Assembly (NCBI GenBank): GCA_963680875.1
Contig: OY804579.1
Location: 49,502,536-49,566,535 of the forward strand
DNA length: 64,000 bases
Source: Bathymodiolus brooksi
Taxonomy: Eukaryota > Mollusca > Bivalvia > Mytilida > Modiolidae
Reading direction: 5' to 3'
Below are positions 32,893-44,794 of the stretch, in pieces. A program made the position numbers and the translations under genes. Numbering within the stretch: the first letter of the stretch is position 1; the number at the start of each line of letters is the position of its first letter. A model generated the notes under the pieces. That model searched no databases, had not been told where the DNA came from, and saw only the letters and a program-made list of their open reading frames with translations.

Positions 32893-33609
32893 CTCCTTCC
32901 TTTGAAAAATAACGTTCACTGCTGAATACTAAAGACATGGTGAAGTTAACTAACCAATTACAAATTACATTATACATTTATCAGACAATATTAGGCAGCA
33001 ACCTGTTCATTAATCATGAGCACTGAAACTGTATCATTTAATAACAAAGACAGAATTGTCTTGTCTTATCCCTCAAAACTTTTTTCGGAAAGATATCGGC
33101 ACCTTGTGGAAAGGTACACATGACATAAATGGTATTGGCAATTAGATGTTGGTTCAGAGTAGATTATTGTTTCCCTAATACGTCTACCAATTGCCTTGCA
33201 TACTATTTAATACCCATTCTCTGTAAGGACTTCAATAGCTATACAGTGGACTGGAAATGCATGTCTTCAGATATTGGTGTTATGTTGTCAGATCACTTAC
33301 CTGACCAAGTTTAACAACTTAAGAAAAGAAAATTTCAAAAATTACGATTCGTTGCCATGGCAACCATACCTCTTAAAAACTTGGTCCTGGAGAGGGCATT
33401 CTTCAGGACAAAATCTTCTGTTTTTCCAAGTTATCAAAATAAAACTGGTTGTAAATGAAGGAACTTTATCTATACATGTTAGTTAAAGGTATGTTAAGCT
33501 TTCTTTCTACAAAAAACATTTTGTTACACAATATCATTTTCCATTGCTAAATCTGGGCTAAGAATGGGATATTTTCCGAAATTTGCAAATTGGAAATTTT
33601 TGTTTTTTT

Positions 33610-34295
33610 TGCGTTTTTCAAATTGAGTTTACATTATGTTGCCATAATTTTATTCTAAATGACATTCATGATTTAATGACCTTTATTACCAATAAACAAT
33701 ATACAAAGCAAATTTGGGTGGGACCTTTCCAATTTAACCTCATAAAATGTTTCTAAAAATAGCACAGGCTAGCCATTGGCTGATTTTCCTCAACATTTAA
33801 TAATAGTCTTTTTTCATAAAAAATGGAAATTTTTAGTTGAATTGTCATGATTTGATGGCATTTGTGATAGAATAAACCAAATTCATAGCAAACATGGATG
33901 GGATCTATCCAATTTAGCACCTTAACCTGTTTCTCAAAATAGCACAGGCTAGCCATTGGCTGATTTTCCTCAACATTTAATGATAATGTTTTTTCATTAA
34001 AAATGACAATTTTCAGTTGAATTGTTATGATTTGATGAGGCTTGTGGTAGATAAACCAAATTCATAGCAAATCTGGGTGGGATCTATCCAATTTAAAGCC
34101 ATAACATGTTTCTAAGAATAGCACAGGCTAGCCATTAGTTCATTTTCCTCAACATTTAATGATAGTCTTTTTTCACAAAAAATGGCAGTTTTTAGTTGAA
34201 TTTGTATGATTCGATGACTATTGTGATATATACATCAAATACATAGCAAAACTGGATGGGATCTATCAATATAACACATAAACACAAATGCTGAG
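33610..34295. repeat. 180-bp tandem array, ~3.5 copies
   Basis: AGCACAGGCTAGCCATTGGC recurs at 33761, 33941 and 34120, with AATTCATAGCAAA and GGGATCTATCCAATTTA in each unit. It starts immediately outside the end of inverted duplication arm 1. Confidence 0.88.
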
Positions 34296-34299
34296 AACG

Positions 34300-36520
34300 C
34301 ATGCGCATTCGTTAAATTACTGCGTTCTACGGCACTCGTGATTATATTTTCGATATTAACACTCTCCAATTAATTATCCTATAATTATGTCAAAGCTACA
34401 TACATGTACCAAATAAAAATTCATTCTGCACAGTAGAAGCTGAGAGAAAAATATTCCCAAAGCTCTTGGACAAACTATTATTATATAAACAAACAGTCAA
34501 GGTAAATGCAATATAGCCACCAGACCTTTTAAATTATTCCGGTGCCAATAAAAACGTCAATCATAAAGTGGCCGTTGCTTATAAAAAACATTCGGGTGCT
34601 AGTATATATATTTTTGATAATCCTTTCATTCCGTGAAAAAGATTAAAATTAATATAAACCTGTTCGTCTTGGTTAAATCTTCGATGGTCATCCATCTCTA
34701 CGTCATGTTTTTATCTGAAAAGGTCCGTTGTTTTATCATAAATGTGCCGTTTCTCCGGAAAGTGTCCGTAACGACATACCACCGTGTATTAAGGGCTATA
34801 TAAAGAGACCCGTGTGCAAATGCTTCGAATATGTGCAAATTATTTTGTAGGGATGATTAAATCAAGCGTTTATGGGCATTAAATAAAATTAGAGACGCAT
34901 TTTCTTCATGAAAACATAATTTGAAGTGGAAATTTAATTTTAAAAATATAATTTAGGTCATAAACGCTCAATCAATGTTTATTTTTTTTTTTAGCAAATT
35001 TCAACTTATTTTAACATTTAATAAAAGTTATTTCTATCATTTTCCCCCGTTGACATAATTTATTTCACAAAAATGAATGCGAGTTGACATCAAAGGGAGA
35101 TAATTCGGAGGAAAACTAATTTACCCCCCCCCCCTTTTTTCGCATTAAATTTAAGAACAAAAAACCCTTTTTTGTTACTTTAGTATGGAAACATATATTG
35201 TCCAGTTAGCTAAGGATATAAGGATTTTTGGATAAGGGTATGCTTTGAAACGATAGTGACTTTTTTTTTATTGCTTCAGTTTTGAAAATTGACCACTCAA
35301 GTCTCAAATAAGAAATACATGTACATTTTTCATAAAGATGTAAACAGAATGTAATGACCACCCATTTAAATTATCATAATTATTGAGGTAATTACACATG
35401 ATTGTCTATTTATATTTCGAAGATAAAAAAATATTGAAAATTGTGAAAAAATGTATTGTTCTTTTTACATTTTAGTGTATTTTTTCATGAAAAACGTACA
35501 CCCTATTTAAAGACCCATAAACAAAAATTCTATTGAAAATATGCCCTATTTTTCAACTTCTGAATGTTAACATGTAAATGATGCTTTTGGTATGTTGTTT
35601 TTGAATATATAATAAAAAGAAAAGGTAAAAAAACAGTTGGGTAATTTTTTTCATAAAATAAAAATTTTCCAAAAAAAAAAGAAGGTGTCTATCAACCTAT
35701 GAGTATGAACCCATATCTTGGTTTTAGAAAGGTAGTTAACTTCAAATCTTTATTTTTTTCAATTATTCAGATGTTGCACACAGAATTAAAGTGAACAAAT
35801 ACTAATAAATTTGAGTTTTAGGTTGTTAGTTTAGCCGGCCAATTTGCTTACATGTACTATTATTGATTCCACAAAGGAGAGTTAAGAAAGGGAGATAATC
35901 CTTACCTGCATAACAAGGGCTCCAATAGGGAAATTCCAATTCTCAGTTATCACATATAAGAGAAGCTCCCATTATTTTGTTTATTGAATAAAGTTCTATA
36001 TTATTGGAACCATTGATTCAACTTCGTATAAGTAAGTTATTAGCATGGAACCTCATTTTTTTTATACTCAAAAAAAGGTTATTCCTGTCCCTTTCTTTGT
36101 CATAATCACATTTTGACAGACAATAGCCAATGTTTGGTACAAGTTACACATTTGGCACTCTGACCATTCTTTACCTATAAATCATATAAAATGTTTTTAA
36201 CAAGAGTGGGTGTTTGAATTAAGAATAGTTTTAACAGCTGAACTTTCTTTTAGAGGGATGTGATTTTTTTTTACAATTTTTCAGACTCGGAATATTTGAG
36301 CTGGATGCCATGGAAACCGGCATTTGCTACAAATATTTTGCAACATTTTCCATCATTTCTTATGACACTTTAAAAAAATAGATAACATTAGTTGGATTCT
36401 GAGACTATGCATTTCCTGTCAATTTAAGTCCTGACAGAGAATGGGTATTAATATTTAAACGATGATTAAGGTCATCGGGTCTCTTTAATATAATTCATAT
36501 ATATGGCACCTTCTGTAACA
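34300..36520. other. AT-rich gene-free stretch
   Basis: No exon, transposon domain or strong repeat is recognised. It contains homopolymer runs (C12 near 35125, T and A runs) and short spurious frames only. It is probably intronic in the polycystin gene, since the next upstream exon is at 40931-40621. Confidence 0.5.
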
Positions 36521-36529
36521 CGAATATTA

Positions 36530-36915
36530 TAGAGTTGAAGTCATCACTTTGAAAATGTTACGGTCGCCACCATGACTTGGTTGACCGTTATGGAATATCT
36601 GTGTCACAAATGACCACGGATATGTTTCACTTGTCAAGCACATCCCGGTCCTTTCCTCATTCACGACTTATTACCGGGGTTGGAACTAGATTAACACGAC
36701 GGATGCCACTGGTGGAGCAGGAACTGCTTTTACTTCCGGAGCACCTGAGTTCACCCCCGGTTTTCAGTAGTGTTCGTGTTACTCGATCTTTAGTTTTATA
36801 TGTATGTTTTGTAGATCGTTGTTTGTCCTTTTGTACTTTTTCTTTTGGCCATTGTGTTGTCTGTTCTTCGATATACGGATTCTTATTGCCCCTTTGGTAT
36901 CTTCAAACTCTTCTT
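36530..36915 (+). repeat. Dispersed repeat family A, near-complete copy
   Basis: ACGGTCGCCACCATGACTTG, then GACCACGGATATGTTTCACT, CGGAGCACCTGAGTTCACCC and CTTTAGTTTTATATG. This is a good reference copy of the family. A residual open frame (36577-37017) spans families A and B and is not a gene. Confidence 0.65.
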
Positions 36916-36917
36916 AC

Positions 36918-37070
36918 AGGTGACCTTAGCCGATTTTGGTTATCCTGTTTAGGCCCGTTGGTTTTCTTACTCCCAAATATTTGTTTTATTATATCATCTG
37001 GCTATGAGAGTACCTGATGAAAGATATTCCAGAAACGCGCCGTGCGCACCATATTTTATATCTACGGGAA
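36918..37070 (+). repeat. Family B 3' end
   Basis: AGGTGACCTTAGCCGATTTT, TTTAGGCCCGTTGGTTTTCT, CTGATGAAAGATATTCCAGA and ATATCTACGGG. It directly follows a family A copy, as at 44800. Confidence 0.65.
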
Positions 37071-37184
37071 CGATACAAGGGTTTGATGCTCAATATTTTT
37101 TGCATAGAGATAAAAAAAATCGACAAAAATCGTTTAATTTAGATTCACATAGGCATAGCAAATAAGACAATATCAACAAGATTT

Positions 37185-37430
37185 CTCAACATCATTATCA
37201 GAACAAATCATGGACAGACTGCAATTGTCATGCAGTATGGAGTGTGTGACCACCCATTGCAGCAACGACAACTTCGTATCTCCGACGCATAGAACCAATC
37301 AATCGTTGGATAAAAGCTTCTTGGATGTTGTTCCACTCGCGCACAAGTGCGTCACGCAGCTCATGTAGTGTTTCCGGTGGATTTTGACGGTGACGAACAC
37401 GTCTACCGAGTTCATCCCATAAATGTTCAA
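37185..37430 (-). pseudogene. Tc1-like transposase, C-terminal part
   Basis: The minus-strand frame reads IEHLWDELGRRVRHRQNPPE, then TLHELRDALVREWNNIQEAF, IQRLIGSMRRRYEVVVAA. This is the C-terminal DDE_3/Tc1 block following the S-P-D-L-S-P-I motif. The upstream part of the same gene is at 39770-39219, separated by a 1.78-kb insertion. Confidence 0.82.
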
Positions 37431-37432
37431 TA

Positions 37433-39216
37433 CGACAGTTCGGAGTTAGGGGAAGACTTATGTCCCTTGTCTAGCTCTTTGCCGTTAAGAGTACATAAGG
37501 TGTACATCCGGGTCTCATTTTCTGACACTTTTTTATCAACCCAGCTGTGAGCGAAGCGAACATGGTTGATACTTGTAAACACTTTGAAATCGGAAGCGGA
37601 AGTGTGAGGAGCTTAAGCCATTTGCCTGTTTTCGTAATTGAACATTTTTGTCGCGCCAAAGGCGCAACCAACACGAAACAAATAAAATAAAATAATGACT
37701 TTAAAATTGTATTGAGAATTAAAACTTACGTTTTCGTGCCTTGGATACGACTATATCATTCAAATAGAAAACAGGGTTTTACTTTCGAACTTGAAGAAGG
37801 CAGAGTTGTCATTGAAGGTTTCGTAAATAAAATAAATAATAAACTTTGTGTCGTGCCGAAGGCACGAACACTACGAATAAAGAAATACAATCGTCGTGCC
37901 AAAGGCACACCCGATATGAACAAAAGAATGAATCAGCACGGCCATATTAAATGTTGCAAATGGGTCCCATGGCAACACCTTGACGGAAGTTGATTCGCCC
38001 TTTATTTTCATAGACAAAGAAACATTAAGTTTTCGTTCTGAAGGCATATCTTATATTGATATAATAAAATTAATTTACTAGTCATGCCAAAGGCACAACC
38101 ATTACGAACAAAATTTCAAAAGTCTTCGTGCCGCAGGCACGAACACAGTATAGTCGGAATGGATCCCATGGCAACACATTGCCGGAAGTTAATTGTAACT
38201 GGTATTTACCAAGTGAAATCATACATGTCATATTTACAACAATGCACAAAAATAATTAAAAAGTTTACCATGAAAACCTATTTTAGTTAAATTGTATCAA
38301 ACTTGAAGCGAACACGAAGCCAAATAACGTCTAATCTTTACGTTTCAAACTGGAAGTCTTCATATGACGTCATGTTGGTTATGTTCCAAAGTCGTCAATA
38401 ACATTTCGCGGTTGTTTTTCAGTTTACTCGCAATCGTATGTTTATGTGTATGTCCATTGTTTCAGGCTCTCCTTGGGTATTTCTTTAATAGTATTTAGCG
38501 TCGAAAACAAACACGAATAAGAATTATAAGGATTGTCTTTTAATCGACTCCTTTCGCAGCTCTGCTGCAGTTTTCTTGTTTAAGATGGCTGCCGCCTTTT
38601 GTTGCAAATAGCTGTCATTATCAGCAGAGAAAAAACTTTCCCTTTTATACCTTACCGGGTAGTAGTTGCGTGTAAACTTCATATTCTATGTTATCACTGA
38701 TCATTGCCTGGCTAGGTTAGGATCATTCATCAGAAGCTGAAACTGCAGATAAAGAAACTTTGCTATATTGTGCAGTATCGCCGCATCGGATGTAATGACA
38801 ATGTTCAAATTTAGTTACCGTAGATGACACTGAACATTTCAGGTGTAAAATTACCTGCTTTATGAAAAAAAAATTGAGCTGACTATATTTAATGAAAATA
38901 ATTGACATTTTATGATTTTAGTTGTCACATTAAAAGAAACCTACTTCTTTTTTTTACGAAGGTATTTTCCCTGTATCAATGTTAGATTTACAGTAACATA
39001 ATATACAGACAAACCAATTATTATTTGTCATATTAGAAAGAATACATAAATAGCTGTGGGTATTATTTTTTTTTAATATTTTCCTGCATCAATGTTCAAT
39101 TCAAAGGAACATAATACAGAGTAAAACCCGCTATTTTGAACTAACGTCCAACGGCGGGAAATATAATAGTACTATTTTACCTCCTTCACAAAAGACTTTC
39201 TAACTCCGAACTCCCG
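37433..39216. mobile_element. TIR element nested in the Tc1 copy
   Basis: The left end CGACAGTTCGGAGTTAGGGG and the right end in inverse CGGGAGTTCGGAGTTAGAAA form TIRs of about 17 bp with partial extension to AAGACTT/AAGTCTT. The insertion splits the transposase codons for S-P-I and E-H-L-W, with a 2-bp duplication (TA or AT; the symmetric ends make it ambiguous). Inside are repeated short hairpins of the GTGCCRAAGGCAC type. No transposase is visible. Removing it restores the Tc1 coding order. Confidence 0.68.
37650..38145. repeat. Dispersed short hairpins, GTGCCRAAGGCAC
   Basis: CGCGCCAAAGGCGC (about 37653), CGTGCCGAAGGCACG (37853), CGTGCCAAAGGCAC (37895), ATGCCAAAGGCAC (38085) and CGTGCCGCAGGCACG (38130), each followed by an A/C-rich ACGAA-type stretch. 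Two also share a following GGCAACAC-TTG-CGGAAGTT block (37970, 38165). Confidence 0.75.
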
Positions 39217-39218
39217 TA

Positions 39219-39780
39219 TTGGTGACAGATCCGGGGATAATGCCGGCCAAGGAAGAAGCCGGATGTGATTCTGGTTCAGAAAATCTTAACAAATACGAGT
39301 CACGTGACATCTTGCATTCCTGTGTTGAAAGACGTGATAACATTTTCGCTGTTGCAGAAAGGGCAGAACGATAGGATCAAGAATATCGCCTCTGTATTTT
39401 ACGGCATTCAATGTTCCTTGAACAATTTTGAGCTGAGTGCGACCACCATGACAAATTCCAACCCAGACCATATCACTTCGGCATCCATAACGGTCGGCCT
39501 CGTACACACACTGGTCCGTAAAACGTTCCCCACGCCTGTAGTACACACGAAAACGTCCATCGCAAAAACGAAGTGAAAATCGGGATTCATCACTAAAAAG
39601 GATGTGTTGCCATGTGTTACCTGTTTGTCGACGACGAATTATTAGCCTTGAAATGGTTATTCTAGACACATTAAAGTGGTCTGCAACGGCCTGGTGAGTC
39701 ATTCTTGAGCCTGAACCATACCCACCGCTCTCTCACAGGTATTTTGACAGAGACGTGGCATCGACGTTCTTGTGAAAATT
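39219..39780 (-). pseudogene. Tc1-like transposase, N-terminal and catalytic parts, deleted
   Basis: Minus-strand frames give a helix-turn-helix (RMTHQAVADHFNVSRITISR) that jumps straight to NTWQHILFSDESRFSLRFCD, the first catalytic block (SDES). About 100 or more residues in between are missing. It continues GDILDPIVLPFLQQRKCYHV and FQHRNARCHVTRIC, then a TAA in place of a codon, then DFLNQNHIRLLPWPALSPDLS. The in-frame stop and the internal deletion show it is dead. The insertion at 39216 follows. Confidence 0.85.
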
Positions 39781-40410
39781 TAAATTTTCACAATGGCAAA
39801 TTGTTTATTTTTGTTGACAGCACAATTAATGACCACAGGTGATTTAAATGCCTAATTCGATCATCGCAAACTCTGTGATGGGACGGAAAACTGACTTTCT
39901 TGCATTCACTGTCAACTGAATTATGAAATATAATGAATGGTAAATTATTATAGCACTAGATATACATTTAATTGATCCAGTTATAGTCTTTTTCCCAACA
40001 TATAAGAATATTTATTCGGAACATCACTTCAAATAAGGAAATTATCTCTTTGAAATATACTATGCAAGGCACTTAGATAATATAACATGTAAATTACATG
40101 TATGTTGACTAAGATACCGTTGGAAATAAGCGACTATGTTTAACATCTTATATAGTATTTTGCACGGATTGTCTAAGCCTAAGCAGTGGCGGATGGTGGT
40201 TTAGCACTCAGCGACTATTCTATGAGCAAAGGACGATTATTTCAACAAATAGATGAAATATATGATGGCGTCCATCTGGATGGAATTCAACATTATTTGT
40301 ACCAATTAGCTAGGTACTTAATGGTTTTAGTATAATACCGAGTTTTCAACAAGATATCTTAAGATGTGCCCCGCCATACTTTCAAAATTATTACATTTAA
40401 AGGAATAAAA

Positions 40411-40612
40411 ACATAGATATCGAATGTAGTGCTGACGACGCATTTCTGGAATAATTTGCACCAGGTACGGTCATAATCAACAGAGTGGAAAGCCAACTCA
40501 TTTAAAAGTCTTTTGGGGCAAGCAAACCAAAAGAGCCTAAACAGAAAAATAGTCAAAATCGACTAATTCGCTATGGCTAAGGGAGGAGAACCTTAGCTTT
40601 ATGAAAAAAAAT
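40411..40612 (-). repeat. Family B copy adjacent to an exon donor
   Basis: ATAGATATCGAATGTAGTGC, TTTCTGGAATAATTTGCACC and GGAGGAGAACCTTAGCTTTA. It ends only about 8 bp from the donor of the exon at 40931-40621. Confidence 0.65.
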
Positions 40613-40620
40613 AATACTAC

Positions 40621-40931
40621 CTTGAATCCAGATATTGCTTCCTCATAAAACAGAACTAAATCTGTTGTCTCCAATTCATCTTCACCCCCTTCTACTCTGA
40701 TTATAAGATGGTATGCTCCATACTCCAGGGTGGACAGGTCAGATGATGATATCTTAACAAACCCTGTTTTGGTTGAATTGTCAACGGTTCCATTGATCAG
40801 TATGTTGGTATAGTCAATAATTTCAGCAACTACCGTCAGATTGTCTTCTTCATTGTACAGGAAATTTAGAACGAAGAATGACTCTGCCTTGTTGCTTATT
40901 TCCACAACAACATCATCAGTAAATTCATACC
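40621..40931 (-). CDS. Polycystin-1 family exon: PKD-like domain upstream of the large exon
   Basis: This 311-nt exon lies between CCCAG and GTAGTA. It starts in phase 1 and ends in phase 0. It encodes YEFTDDVVVEISNKAESFFV, then LNFLYNEEDNLTVVAEIIDY and a beta-type segment LEYGAYHLIIRVEGGEDELE, ending AISGFK. Joined to the start of the large exon this gives a natural PKD-domain boundary (ISGFKVPEVKMLAL). It is the most 5' exon found. The upstream exon must end with one base of a codon. Confidence 0.8.
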
Positions 40932-41239
40932 CTGGGAAAATAGAGAATACTTTTTTTCATTATGCATTCTAATATGAAGACTTTGAAATTTTAGTTTTTA
41001 TTATAGATTAGTAAAAAAGTTCGGATATATGTTTGACTAACATCACTAAAAATAGAATACGCTTTTCTTTCGACGGAAAATTATACGTAAAAGTGCTGAT
41101 TTGTCCTGTCATCGCTACAAAGATTCTACTGTCGTCATACACGATCTGGTTGACTTAAGAAATATCCATTTCTCAAATGCCAATGGATATATTCCGTTTT
41201 CTGTATATTATTTCTTTCATCTGTCAACGACAAGACTGT

Positions 41240-41510
41240 AATCGGACTTGATTATATGATCAACACGGCAGGTTTCTTATAAGAAACAAAAACTGCTTAC
41301 CCAGCGCGAGCCCCTGGGTTCACCCTCGTTTTCTGGTGGGGCTTGTGTTGCTCATTTTTCAGTTTTCTGTGTTGTGTTATGTGATTTTTGTTTATCTCTA
41401 TTCAGTGTTGCATTCCCAATGTTACCCGTGTCTCTGGATTGTTCATTATTGATTGCCCCTTCGATTTTATCTAACGTTTATTTATGTAGCAACATTCCAA
41501 CAGCTCCTGC
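41240..41510 (+). repeat. Dispersed repeat family A, partial
   Basis: Family A blocks at AACTGCTTACCCAGC, GGGTTCACCCTCGTTTTCTG and TCAGTTTTCTGTGTTGTGTT, ending with ATCTAACGTTTATTTATG. Confidence 0.55.
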
Positions 41511-41950
41511 ATGTGATACATCTCCCAGGGCTTGTAATTCTTCTCATGATTTCTTGATAGAGGGTTGCCATTAACATGGAAGCTACTGAACCATGGGTTG
41601 CTAGTGGTTAAATTGAACTAATAATTAAAAATGTGCGGTCACCACCATGACGGAATATCTGTCACAAATGACCATGAATATGTTCCAGTTTGTCGTAGTC
41701 ACAATTCGGTCATTTCCCCATTCCTGACTTGTCACTGGATCTTGAAGCGAGAGTTACACGACGGGTGTCACTGATGGAGTAGGAACTGTCTACCCTACCG
41801 GGGCACCGTTTTTTTAATGGGTTCGTGTTGCTAAAACTTTAGCTTTCTGTGTAGTGCATTGTTTGTCCTTTTTATTTTGGCAATTGCATTGTCTGTCCTT
41901 CGATTTATGACTTCTGATTATACCTTTGGTATTTCCAAACTCTTTTGTTA
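41495..41950 (+). repeat. Dispersed repeat family A, second copy
   Basis: TTCTTGATAGAGGGTTGCCA, then GTCACCACCATGACGGAATA, GGAGTAGGAACTGTCTACCC and CTTTAGCTTTCTGTGTAGTG. It includes the upstream part of the family that 51150-51440 shows on the other strand. Confidence 0.6.
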
Positions 41951-42349
41951 GAGAACAAATTCGTTTTGCACATCTGTCACGAAAGGATGTGGATATAACT
42001 GACAAAGAAAGACAATTCAGTGGTTCATCATGTATACCTTTATACGTTGGAATTGGAACCATAAAATGGTAAGCTATGTAAAAGGTTAACAACTTCAACT
42101 AAACAGGGTTTCGTAAAAAAAATTCTTTAAAGAACTATTAACATATTATTTATGAAAAAAACATTATGTGAATACTATAAAAATCAATTGAACGATGATG
42201 GTCTCTCTCTTAGTTTTTTATTTTGTGGGGAGTTCGTGTTTTCCTCGGACAAGCGGATTTTCAGTTTAAAATATTATGTTCACTCCATTTGTTGTATTTG
42301 ATAACTTTCTTGTATATGTATTATGTTAATTGGTATGTCACGTGTGTTC

Positions 42350-42605
42350 ATCTAAGTATTGAAATCATGGATGTTGGTGTCGACGTGTGGTACACATCGT
42401 ACAAGAGATGCTATATCCTTTTCCTATAATGATCACCTGATGTTGCTATCGGATGACATATATGACAAAAGAGGTGCTATAATCCTTTCCAATCTACTGC
42501 ATATGTCGACGGGTGGCATACATGGGGCAAGAGATACTATAACTCTTTCCAGTCATTTAATGTTGTCGTCGGATGACATCGATGAAATAACATATGCTCT
42601 CAAAT
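42350..42605. repeat. Two-copy ~100-bp tandem repeat
   Basis: GTCGACGTGTGGTACACATC and GTCGACGGGTGGCATACATG each precede a GAGATGCTATA/GAGATACTATAA block and TCGGATGACAT. Two diverged units, no gene recognised. Confidence 0.5.
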
Positions 42606-42659
42606 GATAATTAATCTTTTACTTCTTACGTAGATTTTGTCTTTCCTGTATAACTGACC

Positions 42660-42905
42660 GAACATTTTCCGGACTTGCCTAAATGAGTAAGACGGTATGT
42701 GTCTTATCATAAGCAGGAACTGCTTACCCTTCACGGGCAGCTGAGTTCACCACAGTTTTTGTTGTGGGAACAGTGGGGAACAGTGTTGTTCATCTCTTTA
42801 GTTTTCTGTGTTGTGTTTTGCTTGTCGTCGTCCTGTGTCTTGTGCACCCAATGTCAACTGTGTCTCTGGATTGTTTATTATTGATTACCCCTTTGAGTGT
42901 AATAA
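42660..42905 (+). repeat. Dispersed repeat family A, partial
   Basis: AGCAGGAACTGCTTACCCTT, CTGAGTTCACCACAGTTTTT and TTTAGTTTTCTGTGTTGTGT, then TCTCTGGATTGTTTATTATT. Confidence 0.55.
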
Positions 42906-43404
42906 CATGATGTTGTCCGGAACATTTACTCTTTTATTAAAATATATTGTTAATTTTATGTTTCATTGATGTGGCTTTGTCGCACTAGATTGTTATGTTA
43001 TGCACTGTTCACTATGCATGGTATTAGACCTCAATCCTAGATGAATAACAATAAATGTTGTTTTTGTTCTGAATAATTGATTTAAGTACTAATTTTTAAC
43101 AATAAACTTAACAGAATATCCAATCTCTTAAGCAATATATATAAGTAACAATAAAATGAAGAAAAACCTAAAATACCACGCTATCGGAGCAATGATGAAT
43201 AATATTGATAATTTCTATAAATAATGAATATGAATTCAAAATAAATTATATTTGTACTGACGTTTTCTGAATGGGTAATTACAATATGAAAAAAAAACAA
43301 AAAACAAAAAAAAAACCAACAACTACGAAATATAATGGCAATCAACTAGACTCCATTTAAAAATGTTCAAAAAGGTACGATTATCCAATTATGTTTTGAA
43401 ACGA

Positions 43405-43585
43405 TGTTCGCTTCGTTTTTACCCCCAGGAGGGATGATGTCTTGTTGAATTTGTTTGTGTTTGCTTGCGTATATTGTGTTGTGTTTTTGTTTATCTTCGT
43501 TTGGTGTACCTCATGTTGCCTGTTTCTGTTGAATGTCCATTTTTGAATGCCACTTCGGTATTCTCTAACGTTTATTTAAATGACA
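43405..43585 (+). repeat. Dispersed repeat family A, 3' part
   Basis: TGTTGTGTTTTTGTTTATCT and TTCTCTAACGTTTATTTAAA match the end of family A. Confidence 0.45.
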
Positions 43586-43599
43586 ATGTGATATTAAAA

Positions 43600-44690
43600 C
43601 TCCATATTAGTAATATACATGACACCACATTGAATCTTCTTCTGTTATGTACATCAAGAGAAAAAAAACATTCGGCATAAATATTTGTCATTTTTCATCG
43701 ACCGTCTGATAGCTATGTCACATAGTTTAATCTTTAGATTGATTAATTGAATGCATTTAGTTGTCAAATGAACAGTGATTGGGTTCTGTTCATGCTGAGA
43801 ACATTAGTTTAGTCAAGATAGACAACAAGAAAAAGGGTAAACCTAAAAAAACGGTGTTTAATTTTTAGTTTTTTTTTACAAAGTAAGCATCAAAACAAAT
43901 AGATAAGTATATTGTTTATTTGCAATGTATCTATATACATAGTTCCGATTACCAAGCAGAGTCAATTGCAAATTCTATTAAATCAAAATTTAAAATATAA
44001 AGTTTATATTGAAAAAGTTATATTTACTGAAATTCTAAATGTACACGAGGTGCAATTTCATAAATACTTTTCAATTTTATTTGTTACCTCATTTAACCAA
44101 AAATTAAACACAATTTTAGAACAGTAAGTAACAATACATTTTAGAAATATTTGGTAATTTTAAATGGTACCCAAAAATCGATTTTTAGAATTGATAATTA
44201 TGAAAAGAAAGCTTAAATAGTGATGGTAAAAAATTCCACCAATATCAACAAAACTAACAATCATCTCTCACCTTCACTCACTGAACACAAAAAGACTTCT
44301 ACATATGACGTTTGAAATCCAGGTCTGGCTTGGGACAGACATATAAATGTGGCCGGATTAAACCGGTTTATAGTATCACAACCATCTCCGTTTGATAATT
44401 GAATTCACAAATATAGGGAAGCATATTAAATACACTTTTCATATCAAACAACCATCAAATGAGGTATCCTCAAATGTTTTTAAATAAAATATCTTTAAAT
44501 GTCGATTCTGTGGGAAAATATATCTAATCGAGTATCAATTCATCAGTTAAAACGGATCCCGCAATTGGGCTGCAGTACAAAGACATCCATCGAAGCCAAT
44601 AGAACATTACAGTCATATGCATAGGTAATATACATATATCACTAAGCTAGCTATCTACGTCTTTATTACTATCACTAGGCCGATACATCT
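43600..44690. other. Gene-free AT-rich stretch
   Basis: Only short unsupported frames are present. No domain, repeat family or splice-bounded exon is recognised. Confidence 0.45.
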
Positions 44691-44794
44691 GCTGGTGGAC
44701 TATTATTCCCCAAATGTATCATCCGCCCAGTAGTCGGTGCTTCGGCACTGACATGCTTTTATCGAAATTTAAAGTTCCAATTCATGTAATTATT

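Larger units (their letters stand above)
27905..33606. repeat. Inverted segmental duplication, arm 1 (intact gene copy)
   Basis: About 5.7 kb that reappears inverted at 57480-63162. Corresponding landmarks: CTCGTGCAACATACAACAG region, the 28.5-kb palindrome, the large exon, the SINE at 32665-32890, and GCTTTCTTTCTACAAAAAAC at the outer end. The two arms differ by scattered substitutions and short indels only. Confidence 0.92.

Noticed and set aside
33129..33486. Plus-strand ORFs in the outer part of duplication arm 1
   Set aside because: They are conserved in arm 2 (57768-57953) only because the duplication is recent. No splice signals or domain are visible.
37650..38145. CRISPR-like array of GTGCC hairpins
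   Set aside because: Spacing is irregular, repeats are short, the genome is eukaryotic, and the sequence lies inside a transposon.
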